Assembly: GCF_001421515.1 (NCBI RefSeq)
Contig: NZ_LMKM01000034.1
Location: forward strand, 124,001 to 188,000
Reading direction: 5' to 3'
DNA: 64,000 nt
Source of the DNA: Pedobacter sp. Leaf216
Lineage (GTDB): Bacteria > Bacteroidota > Bacteroidia > Sphingobacteriales > Sphingobacteriaceae
Both the position numbers and the translations under genes were made by a program. The notes under the pieces are model-generated. The model had not been told where the DNA came from. It ran no database searches and saw only the letters and a list, made by a program, of their open reading frames with translations. Positions 35,298 through 42,430 of the stretch are shown here, in pieces (position 1 is the stretch's first letter; the number at the start of each line of letters is the position of its first letter).

Positions 35298-35666
35298 ATG
35301 GGCGATTTTCCTGATTTATTGGTTTATAAAAAGTCATTTGAGTTGGCAATGAATATTTTCGAACTCAGTAAATCCTTTCCAAAAGGTGAGATGTACGCGC
35401 TAACTGATCAAATCAGAAGATCTTCACGGTCTACAAATATTTGTTTTATTGAAGCTTATAGAAAACGAAGATATAGAGCTCATTTCATCAGTAAGCTTTC
35501 GGATAGCGACATGGAGAATAGCGAGACCAAAGGTTGGTTAAAGTTTGCATTAGCGTGTAAATATATTGATCAAGAGCGATATGAAGATTTAACATCACAA
35601 AGCGACGAGGTTGGAAAATTGTTAAATCATATGATAAATAATCCAGAAAAATACGGTGTTACTTAA
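35298..35666 (+). CDS. Four helix bundle protein (23S rRNA IVP family)
   Basis: A 122-residue all-helical cytosolic protein of the family originally found in 23S rRNA intervening sequences. Motifs: DLLVYKKSFELAM at the start, ALTDQIRRSSRSTNICFIEAY (about 36-56) and ESETKGWL-like (NSETKGWLKFAL). Function unknown; members often sit as lone genes inserted in operons. Here it splits gmk from nadD, which are typically adjacent in this phylum, suggesting later insertion. No target-site repeats were identified at its ends. Confidence 0.85.
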   Translation: MGDFPDLLVYKKSFELAMNIFELSKSFPKGEMYALTDQIRRSSRSTNICFIEAYRKRRYRAHFISKLSDSDMENSETKGWLKFALACKYIDQERYEDLTSQSDEVGKLLNHMINNPEKYGVT

Positions 35667-35699
35667 CTGTTTCATTTTTTAAATATATCGAACTGAAAA

Positions 35700-36293
35700 A
35701 TGTCAACTGAAAACTATAAACCAAAGACTGGTCTTTTCTTCGGTTCATATAACCCTATCCATACCGGGCATTTAGTGATTGCAAATTATATGGCTAACCA
35801 TACCGGGCTTGATGAAGTGTGGCTGGTGGTTTCGCCCCATAACCCATTAAAGGATAAAAGCGGCTTAACCAATATGTACGACCGTTTGGAAATGGCCAAA
35901 CTTGCCACTGAAAATGCCGAACATATCAGGGTGAGTGATATCGAATTTGCATTGCCTCAGCCATCGTATACCATCGATACTTTAACCTACCTCCACGAAA
36001 AATACCCTGAAAAGGAATTTGTGCTGATTATGGGAGCCGATAACCTGGTATCATTCAAAAAATGGAAAAATTACGAGGTATTGCTAAAAAACTATCAAAT
36101 TTTTGTTTATCCACGGCCTGGCGCAAATACCAGCGAATGGGAGCACCATCCATCCATTACTTTTACGCAAACCCCGTTGATGGAAATTTCATCAACCTTT
36201 ATCCGCAAAGCAATTAAAGAAAAGAAAAATGTACAGTTTTTTCTGCCAGATAAGGTTATCGATTTCATTGACGGGAAGGGAATGTACAAATAG
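35700..36293 (+). CDS. nadD: Nicotinate-nucleotide adenylyltransferase
   Basis: NAD biosynthesis: adenylylates nicotinate mononucleotide. The 197-residue protein has the nucleotidyltransferase motif GSYNPIHTGHL (about 14-24), the LIMGADNL strand, and the ISSTFIRKAI motif near the C-terminus. The start at 35700 gives a slightly extended N-terminus. It lies 33 bases after the IVP-type gene. Confidence 0.94.
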   Translation: MSTENYKPKTGLFFGSYNPIHTGHLVIANYMANHTGLDEVWLVVSPHNPLKDKSGLTNMYDRLEMAKLATENAEHIRVSDIEFALPQPSYTIDTLTYLHEKYPEKEFVLIMGADNLVSFKKWKNYEVLLKNYQIFVYPRPGANTSEWEHHPSITFTQTPLMEISSTFIRKAIKEKKNVQFFLPDKVIDFIDGKGMYK

Positions 36294-36388
36294 CACTGCA
36301 TTAAAAATTTATGTTTAAGCCATCGGGGTTTACAACATATTGTATTAAATCAATTACTTGGATTGGTTTTTGTTTAATTCGGCTTTAG

Positions 36389-38122
36389 ATGATTAATTTA
36401 GCAGCTGATACAACAAAACTCGTGAGAAAAAATTTTTTTATACTGATTGCCCTTTGCGGTACTGCATTTTCTGCAAGCGCACAACAAAAAACCTACTTAG
36501 AGCTATTGGCCAACCAACCAAAATGGGTGGATTCTGTTTTTAATAAACTTAACCGGAGAGAACGTATTGCGCAAATGTTTTTTGTGCGGGCCCATACTAA
36601 CCTGGGTAAAAAATACACCGATTCGGTTGGTCAGGTGATCAAAAAAGAACAATTAGGTGGCGTTATCTTTTTTCAGGGAGGTCCTGGGCGGCAGGTTTTG
36701 GCAACTAATGCCTATCAAAAATTAAGTCGTGTTCCTTTAATTGTAGCGAATGATGGTGAATGGGGCCTTGGCATGCGTTTAGATAGCACTATTTCTTATC
36801 CTTATCAAATGACGTTGGGCGCAATTCAAAATAAAGAGTTGCTGTACAAAATGGGGCTTGAAGTAGCCAAAGATTATAAACGCATGGGGATGCAGATGAA
36901 TTTGGCGCCTGATGCGGATATTAATAATAACCCAAAAAATCCGGTAATCAACTACCGGTCTTTTGGAGAGAACAAATACAATGTGGCTACAAAAGTGGCT
37001 GCCTATATGAAAGGTATGCAGGATGGCGGTTTATTAACCACCCTGAAGCACTTCCCTGGTCATGGTGATACCGATGTGGATTCTCATTACGATTTGCCAC
37101 AGCTTACTTTTTCTGCTACCCGATTGGATACATTAGAAATGTATCCATTTAAAGAACTTATTAAACAAGGTGCATCAGGTGTGATGATTGCACACATGAA
37201 TATCCCTTCGCTGGATAAAACCCCAAATTTGCCATCAACCCTTTCAAAACCTATTGTTACTGGCATTTTAAAGCAAAAATTAGGCTTTAAAGGCTTAATT
37301 ATTTCAGATGCAATGGACATGAAGGGTGTGGTGAAATATTTTAAAGATGGTGAGGCTGATTTAATGGGTATAATTGCTGGTAATGATATTATAGAATTAT
37401 CAGAAAACAGCGACAGAGCGATTAAGCTGGTGCGTAAAGCGGTTAGACAAGACCGTGTTAGTATGGCTGAAATAGACCAAAGTGTGCGCAAAATACTGAC
37501 TGCAAAATACTGGGCAGGTTTAGCCAAAAGGGATACTATTGTTACCCAGGGTGTTGTGGCCGCCGTAAACCGCAATGCCAGCAATGCTTTGGTGCAGGAA
37601 CTTGCCAATGCATCGGTTACCTTGCTGAAGGGTAAAGATTATATTAAACGGCTTATTCCGATCAGAAGAACAGCCATTATCAGTATCGGTGTACCTTCTG
37701 TAACCACTTTCCAGAAAGAAATTTCGAAAGGTTATTATAACTCGGTATATTATGTTTTGGATAAAGATGCAAGTGCTACGCAGATATCGAACATTGCCCG
37801 AGAAATCGGTGCTTTTGATCAGGTAATTGTAGGAATCCACGACAGCAGGTCAAGACCAGCCAATAACATGCCGCTAAATGCAGGGGTAAAAAACTTTATT
37901 AAAGAATTATCAGCTAAAAATGCAGTTTTTGCGCTATTTGCCAACCCTTACAATCTTGCTGGCTTAGCTGGTTTAGAAAATAGCAAAGGTTTGGTTGTTG
38001 CTTATCAAAAAGAAGATTATATGCAGATTTCAGCTGCTGCTGTAATCAATAACAGATTGGTACCAACAGGAAAATTACCTGTGGGTGTGGCTCCGTTTTA
38101 TAAATTTGGAGATGGTATGTAG
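36389..38122 (+). CDS. GH3 beta-N-acetylglucosaminidase-like glycosidase
   Basis: Exported 577-residue enzyme with a signal segment at about 14-32 (FFILIALCGTAFSASAQ). The GH3 N-terminal barrel bears the NagZ-type motif KHFPGHGDTDVDSHYDLP (about 219-236), including the Asp-His pair, and the nucleophile region ISDAMDMKGV (about 305-314). The C-terminal GH3_C-like domain ends at 577 residues. Many Bacteroidetes relatives are fused to a beta-lactamase-like domain and are about 1,000 residues long; that domain is absent here and the gene ends cleanly. It probably acts on peptidoglycan or chitin fragments. A GTG at 36422 is an alternative start. Confidence 0.85.
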   Translation: MINLAADTTKLVRKNFFILIALCGTAFSASAQQKTYLELLANQPKWVDSVFNKLNRRERIAQMFFVRAHTNLGKKYTDSVGQVIKKEQLGGVIFFQGGPGRQVLATNAYQKLSRVPLIVANDGEWGLGMRLDSTISYPYQMTLGAIQNKELLYKMGLEVAKDYKRMGMQMNLAPDADINNNPKNPVINYRSFGENKYNVATKVAAYMKGMQDGGLLTTLKHFPGHGDTDVDSHYDLPQLTFSATRLDTLEMYPFKELIKQGASGVMIAHMNIPSLDKTPNLPSTLSKPIVTGILKQKLGFKGLIISDAMDMKGVVKYFKDGEADLMGIIAGNDIIELSENSDRAIKLVRKAVRQDRVSMAEIDQSVRKILTAKYWAGLAKRDTIVTQGVVAAVNRNASNALVQELANASVTLLKGKDYIKRLIPIRRTAIISIGVPSVTTFQKEISKGYYNSVYYVLDKDASATQISNIAREIGAFDQVIVGIHDSRSRPANNMPLNAGVKNFIKELSAKNAVFALFANPYNLAGLAGLENSKGLVVAYQKEDYMQISAAAVINNRLVPTGKLPVGVAPFYKFGDGM

Positions 38123-38156
38123 ATTAATCCCTAAGATACCAGGTACGCAAAGAATT

Positions 38157-38188
38157 AATGCCGGATGATTGAATGATCCGGCATTTTT
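38157..38188 (+). terminator. Intrinsic terminator after the GH3 gene
   Basis: AATGCCGGAT (38157-38166) and ATCCGGCATT (38176-38185) form a perfect 10-bp stem with a 9-base loop followed by TTT. 34 bases after the stop. Confidence 0.8.
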
Positions 38189-38319
38189 ATTATATATTTT
38201 ATCCACTGAAATAGAGCCTAAGGGGGATTAATCAATCTATCCCTTTAGTATTTCAATTTTTACCTTTCTTTAAAACAATTTCATCCTCAAAACGATTATC
38301 TATACTAAAACTTAATGTT

Positions 38320-38529
38320 ATGATAGATCCAGAAGACGACAATTATTCGAACGATCCGAATGATGCACTACGCAGAGAGGATGAGGTAGACAATATTAAC
38401 GAAATTAGTGGCGATGATATCAACATAGAACATGATAAATATTTGCTGGAACAAGCCGATGAGGCATCAAGAGCTTCTTATGAATTAAATCTTGATGATA
38501 AATTGGAAGATGATGAGCTAAACGATTAA
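38320..38529 (+). CDS. Small acidic protein, unrecognised
   Basis: A 69-residue highly acidic protein (Asp/Glu/Asn-rich; ISGDDINIEHDKYLLEQ) with no cysteine, no signal or membrane segment, predicted soluble or disordered. Its own terminator follows immediately (38534-38565), supporting a real gene. I do not recognise the family. Similar small acidic genes occur beside housekeeping genes in Bacteroidetes, without known function. Confidence 0.65.
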   Translation: MIDPEDDNYSNDPNDALRREDEVDNINEISGDDINIEHDKYLLEQADEASRASYELNLDDKLEDDELND

Positions 38530-38533
38530 AAAG

Positions 38534-38566
38534 AAAGCCGTTCTGATTTGCATCCGAACGGCTTTT
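38534..38566. terminator. Bidirectional terminator
   Basis: AAAGCCGTTC (38534-38543) and GAACGGCTTT (38556-38565) form a perfect 10-bp stem with a 12-base loop between the acidic-protein gene and the convergent thioredoxin-like gene; it has an A-rich left and a T-rich right flank. Confidence 0.8.
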
Positions 38567-38590
38567 ATCATTTGATATCTACAATAAAGC

Positions 38591-39124
38591 TTATTTGGCT
38601 TTTGCTTTGTAAGTTTCTGGGTTAACTGCAGTTGTTGTCCATCCTTTTAAAAATGAAGTAATTTTCTTTACGTCATGCCCTACTTTCTTTTTACCATTTG
38701 CAGCTACTTCTTCAGTTTCTAAGTATGAAGAATTTTCGATATGCAATACTTTGCCTTTACCATCTAAAATTAAAAATACCGGGAAACCAAAACGTTGAGG
38801 ATAACCTAAACTGGCTAAAACAGCCTCGTTTTTATTTTCAGGGCTATAATTTACCAAAACGGTTTCGAAGTTATCATTAATGTAATTTTTCAGGGTTGCT
38901 GTGCTGTCAACCAGGTTGTGAAATGCGATACACCAGCTGCACCAGTTGCCACCAACCTGCAACAAAACATGCTTATTTTCTTTGGCTGCTTTTGAAACCG
39001 CCGCCGCAATTTCTGCTTTAGCATCTGCCTGTGGGTTATAAATATGAACGCCTTCTTTTTTCGCCTGACTAAAAGCTGCAGTCGAAATCAACACGGCTGT
39101 TAATAAAATGATTAATCTTTTCAT
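38591..39124 (-). CDS. Thioredoxin-family exported protein
   Basis: The 177-residue protein has a signal peptide (MKRLIILLTAVLISTAAFSQ) and a thioredoxin fold with CxxC motif CSWC (in GNWCSWCIAFHNLV, about 59-72), followed by VFLILDGKGKVLHIENSSYLE. It resembles thioredoxin_7/DUF255-like disulfide proteins. It probably assists disulfide reduction or redox repair in the periplasm. A TACTTTTG promoter box lies upstream on the minus strand with a leader of about 19 bases. Confidence 0.82.
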   Translation of the reverse strand: MKRLIILLTAVLISTAAFSQAKKEGVHIYNPQADAKAEIAAAVSKAAKENKHVLLQVGGNWCSWCIAFHNLVDSTATLKNYINDNFETVLVNYSPENKNEAVLASLGYPQRFGFPVFLILDGKGKVLHIENSSYLETEEVAANGKKKVGHDVKKITSFLKGWTTTAVNPETYKAKAK

Positions 39125-39251
39125 GTTTTTTTGAAATAATAAACAAAAGTAATAAAGTCTAGTGCTTCAATAGATTATTCGCAAATTCTTTACAGAAGGT
39201 TAACAGTTTTCAGTGCCATATTTACGTTGGTTCTCCATCTTCCATTTTTCA

Positions 39252-39259
39252 TATCTTTG
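39252..39259 (+). promoter_or_regulatory. TAnnTTTG promoter box close to the TatD start
   Basis: TATCTTTG ends 7 bases before the ATG at 39267; a TTG about 22 bases upstream may serve as the -33 element. It also argues against the 18-codon upstream extension, which would place the box inside the coding sequence. Confidence 0.5.
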
Positions 39260-39266
39260 TTTTGCA

Positions 39267-39920
39267 ATGGACTTTTTAGATATACATACCCATAAAGCCG
39301 CTACTGAGCCGGGGGTAACCAGCATTCAAAGTTTATCGTTAACCAGCGATATCTTTTTAGCCATGCCTAAAACAAAGCCAATTTCAGTAGGTTTACATCC
39401 ATGGTTTGCCAAGGTTGATCAGTTGGCACTTCAAATGAAATATTTAACTGTGGTAGCCAATCAATTAAATGTTAAACAGATTGGAGAGTGCGGTTTAGAT
39501 CGGTTGAGGGGCGAAAAGTTGGAGAATCAGATCATAATATTGGAAAAACAGATCGAATTGGCAGAAAAACTTAATAAGCCCTTAATTTTGCATTGCGTTA
39601 AATGTTTTTCAGAGTTGATTGCACTTAAAGATCGGTTAAGTGTAAAAGTACCCATGATTATTCACGGTTTTAATAAAAACGAAGCATTCGGGAGACAATT
39701 ATTGTCGAAAGGATTTTTACTTTCTTTCGGTACAGCCGCATTAAAAGAGAATTCTGGTGCTTCTAAACTCATTCAAAGTACCGATAGCTTTTTTTTGGAA
39801 ACAGATGATGCTGATGTTTCAATTAAAGACATTTACAGTGCCGCTGCGATTTTAAAAAAATGTACAGTTGATGAACTTAAAGCTCGTATTTTTACCGACT
39901 GGAAAAGGTTAAGTGTATAA
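39267..39920 (+). CDS. TatD family metal-dependent hydrolase
   Basis: Cytosolic 217-residue amidohydrolase-type nuclease. The metal motif DIHTHK near residue 4, the GECGLD motif (about 84-89, here IGECGLDRL) and LILHCVK (about 115-121) are characteristic; the IHGFNKN and SFGTA blocks follow. The protein is shorter than E. coli TatD (about 260), as is common in this phylum. I chose the ATG at 39267, which directly gives MDFLDIHTH; the frame extends 18 codons upstream through the promoter box. Confidence 0.88.
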   Translation: MDFLDIHTHKAATEPGVTSIQSLSLTSDIFLAMPKTKPISVGLHPWFAKVDQLALQMKYLTVVANQLNVKQIGECGLDRLRGEKLENQIIILEKQIELAEKLNKPLILHCVKCFSELIALKDRLSVKVPMIIHGFNKNEAFGRQLLSKGFLLSFGTAALKENSGASKLIQSTDSFFLETDDADVSIKDIYSAAAILKKCTVDELKARIFTDWKRLSV

Positions 39921-40051
39921 AATTTAATAAGCCCCTTACTAAACTAACATTTTTAGTAATTTAGCATTAAATCTTATGGCCTTAAAATAGTAAATATATT
40001 TCCTTATAACACAATTACAGAGATCAATACCACTCCTCGAACTAAATATTA

Positions 40052-40866
40052 ATGCAATTAAAAAAAGAGCTAATACAACAAATACAATCCATCATTACAT
40101 CTTCAAAAGAACGGGCAATACGTTCTGTTGATACGGAGAGAATGCTGATGTATTGGCAAATTGGTAAGGTTATTTTTGAGGAAGAACAGAATGGCAGAAA
40201 TAGGGCTAATTATGGCGAATATCTTATAAAATCGATCTCTGATGAATTTCAACCACAATTTGGAACAGGATTTTCTATTCGCCAATTAGAACGGAACAGG
40301 CAATTTTACCGCACTTTTCCAATTGCGTCTGCACTGCGGACGCAATTCAGCTGGACGCATTATAAAATCTTGATCAGCATTGATAATCAAGACAAAAAAG
40401 ATTTTTACATCGCAGAAACTGAAAAAAATAATTGGTCGGCAAGACAATTGGAAAGACAGGTAAATAGTCAACTGTTTGAAAGGTTGCTCTTAAGTAACGA
40501 TATTGAATCTGTTTTGGCTATAGCTAGAGCAGAAAAACAGCCTTCTGAACCAACTCAGATTATCAAAGACCCAATGGTATTAGAATTTTTGGGTCTAAAA
40601 AGAGAAACAGCATATTATGAAAAGGATTTAGAATCCGCCATTATTACCCACCTGCAAGATTTTTTGTTAGAAATAGGAAATGGTTTCTCTTTTGTGGCAA
40701 GACAAAAACGAATACACATTGAAGGAGAGATGATGCAGTAGTAAAAATATCTCTGCCTGAAAATAATAAAACAATTATTGCAAGTAAATATCAACTTTAT
40801 CTACCTACTGAACAGCAATTAATGGATGAGATGAAGAAAGAAATTGAAAAATTAGGGAATTTATAA
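40052..40866 (+). pseudogene. YhcG/DUF1016 nuclease, internal deletion and frameshift
   Basis: The first 229 residues match the YhcG family: DUF1016 N-terminal helices (IRSVDTERMLMYWQIGKVI, FSIRQLERNRQFYR) and the beginning of the PD-(D/E)XK domain (LQDFLLEIGNGFSFVARQ). It stops after HIEGE. In another frame, starting near 40732, the C-terminal end of the same family appears (VKISLPENNKTII, YQLYLPTEQQLMDEM) to 40866. The catalytic core between the two, roughly 70-90 residues in relatives, is missing, so the nuclease is dead. The N-terminal half could still be translated as a 229-residue protein. Confidence 0.82.
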
Positions 40867-40874
40867 AATTTAAC

Positions 40875-41669
40875 ATGTCTGATACTACCTGGCTTTCACG
40901 CTCTGCCCTACTTGTGGGAAACGACGGAATTGATAAACTTCAATCTAAACACGTTCTAGTGATCGGTTTAGGTGGCGTAGGTTCTTTTGCGGCCGAATTT
41001 ATCTGCCGCTCAGGAATCGGAGAAATGACGATAGTTGATGGCGATGTTGTTGATCCAACCAACCGCAACAGGCAACTGCCAGCTTTGGCAACCAATCATG
41101 GCGTGAGCAAAGCAGCAATTATGGAAGAACGTTTATTGGCTATAAATCCTGAATTAAAACTCCACGTAGTAAATACTTTTCTAACGCCCGAGAAATGCAG
41201 GGAAATTTTAGAATCAGAATTCGATTACATTATGGATTGCATTGATAGTGTAATGCCAAAAATCACCTTACTCAGCACCGCTTTAGAAAAAAATATACCA
41301 ATTGTGAGCTCAATGGGCGCAGGTGGTAAAATGGATCCGACTAGATTAAGAATTACACTGTTGCCTGATACTTATCAATGCGTGTTTGCCAGTTATGTAC
41401 GCAAAAGATTAAATAAACTTGCCAATGCCAGCAAAATCAAAACTGTGTTCTCAACAGAAGAGATGGACAAAAATTCAATGATTATGACCGATGGAAGCAA
41501 TTTTAAACGTTCGGCCTATGGTACAGTTTCTTATTTACCAGCAGCATTCGGCGGCGCTTGTGCATCTGTGGTAATACGCGATTTGCTTGGCCTTCCGATT
41601 GAAATGGCCGAACGCCCGGCAAGAATCAGTCATAAAACACTAAATAAACGGAAAAGTAAGAAAGCCTGA
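40875..41669 (+). CDS. tcdA: tRNA threonylcarbamoyladenosine dehydratase
   Basis: E1-like (ThiF/HesA) enzyme of 264 residues that cyclises t6A37 in tRNA to ct6A. The ATP-binding motif VLVIGLGGVGSFAAE (about 28-42), catalytic environment DGDVVDPTNRNRQLPAL (about 54-70), and MDCIDSVMPK are conserved TcdA features. It lacks the zinc CxxC pair of MoeB-type E1 enzymes, consistent with TcdA. Start at 40875 gives SDTTWLSRSALLVG, the family start. It is placed directly after the YhcG remnant. Confidence 0.9.
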   Translation: MSDTTWLSRSALLVGNDGIDKLQSKHVLVIGLGGVGSFAAEFICRSGIGEMTIVDGDVVDPTNRNRQLPALATNHGVSKAAIMEERLLAINPELKLHVVNTFLTPEKCREILESEFDYIMDCIDSVMPKITLLSTALEKNIPIVSSMGAGGKMDPTRLRITLLPDTYQCVFASYVRKRLNKLANASKIKTVFSTEEMDKNSMIMTDGSNFKRSAYGTVSYLPAAFGGACASVVIRDLLGLPIEMAERPARISHKTLNKRKSKKA

Positions 41670-41778
41670 TCCCGATAAATTGTTGATATTATGACTTCGG
41701 GAAAAATTTAAATTGTTGTAAGTTAGGGTAAAATAATAATTCACGAACTACAGCAATAAACGCTAGCGAATTGTATTG

Positions 41779-41818
41779 ACCACCCCGCTCTGCGAGCACC
41801 CCTCCAAAGGAGGGGAAT
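41779..41818 (+). repeat. Two-hairpin palindromic repeat, copy A
   Basis: ACCCCG followed by GCTC-TGC-GAGC (hairpin 1) and CCCCTC-CAAAG-GAGGGG (hairpin 2), ending GAAT. It lies 18 bases before the DUF559 start. Same orientation as copy C at 42381-42419 and inverted relative to copy B at 41879-41920; hairpins are conserved by compensating base changes. Confidence 0.85.
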
Positions 41819-41835
41819 GAACCAAAGCCAAAAAA

Positions 41836-42351
41836 ATGCGAAGAAAAACTAACACTCCTGCCAATTTAGGCATCCAGCATTCCCCTCTACCAGAGGGGTG
41901 TCCGAAGGACGGGGTGTTAAAAAGCACTTTGCAAAAAGATATAGCAATCAATGGAACAATATTAAAGCTAACACCAATAGCCGATTTACCTTACCAACCC
42001 CGATTAAAAGAAAGAGCAAAATTACTACGGCAGGCTGGTAATTTATCAGAAGTTCTTTTTTGGATGCAGGTAACAAAAAAACGTTTTCACAAAATAGATT
42101 TTGATAGGCAACGTATTATAGGCAATTATATAGTCGATTTTTACGTTAAAAAACTTGGTTTAGTAATAGAAATTGATGGTTCTAGCCATGATGAAAAACA
42201 GGATTATGATAAAAAAAGAGAAGATTATCTAATCTCGTTGGGGCTAAAGGTATATCGGATTACTGTTGAGGATGTGATGAACAATATGGAATTTGTAATT
42301 GTTGGATTGGAAGAGTATATCACTAAAGCATATAGAATTAATCATCCTTAA
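41836..42351 (+). CDS. DUF559 endonuclease-domain protein (Vsr-like)
   Basis: The 171-residue protein has a C-terminal DUF559 domain (about 65-165), a PD-(D/E)XK-type fold related to very-short-patch repair endonuclease. Motifs: LKERAKLLRQAGNLSEVLFW (about 56-75), IDFDRQRIIGNYIVDFYVK, the catalytic-like LVIEIDGSSHD (Glu/Asp), and DKKREDYLISLGLKVYRI. The first part (HSPLPEGCPKDGVLK) is encoded by palindrome copy B, so the ATG at 41836 may not be the true start; in-frame GTG (41914) and TTG (41929) lie after the palindrome. No cognate methyltransferase is nearby. It is bracketed by three palindrome copies, suggesting an associated mobile or repair element. Confidence 0.82.
   Translation: MRRKTNTPANLGIQHSPLPEGCPKDGVLKSTLQKDIAINGTILKLTPIADLPYQPRLKERAKLLRQAGNLSEVLFWMQVTKKRFHKIDFDRQRIIGNYIVDFYVKKLGLVIEIDGSSHDEKQDYDKKREDYLISLGLKVYRITVEDVMNNMEFVIVGLEEYITKAYRINHP
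41879..41918 (-). repeat. Two-hairpin palindromic repeat, copy B (inverted, inside the DUF559 frame)
   Basis: Reverse-complemented, it aligns over its whole length with copy A. Hairpin 1 reads GTCC-TTC-GGAC rather than GCTC-TGC-GAGC, and the loop-closing pair of hairpin 2 is T-A rather than C-G. The changes are compensatory, which indicates selection for structure in DNA or RNA. Copies A and B together could pair as a long snapback of about 40 bp. Confidence 0.85.
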
Positions 42352-42380
42352 TTATATATAAACGTCATAATAATAATTAA

Positions 42381-42419
42381 AACACCCGCTCTGCGAGCAT
42401 ACCTCCAAAGGAGGAAATT
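42381..42419 (+). repeat. Two-hairpin palindromic repeat, copy C
   Basis: Same orientation and same hairpin 1 (GCTC-TGC-GAGC) as copy A, with a shorter hairpin 2 (CCTCC-AAA-GGAGG). It begins 29 bases after the DUF559 stop and ends 11 bases before the AddA-like start. With copy A it frames the DUF559 gene. Confidence 0.85.
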
Positions 42420-42430
42420 AGGAAATAAAT

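Noticed and set aside
39213..39266. Eighteen-codon extension of the TatD gene
   Set aside because: It contains the promoter box 39252-39259, and the family starts with the DIHTH motif at the ATG at 39267.
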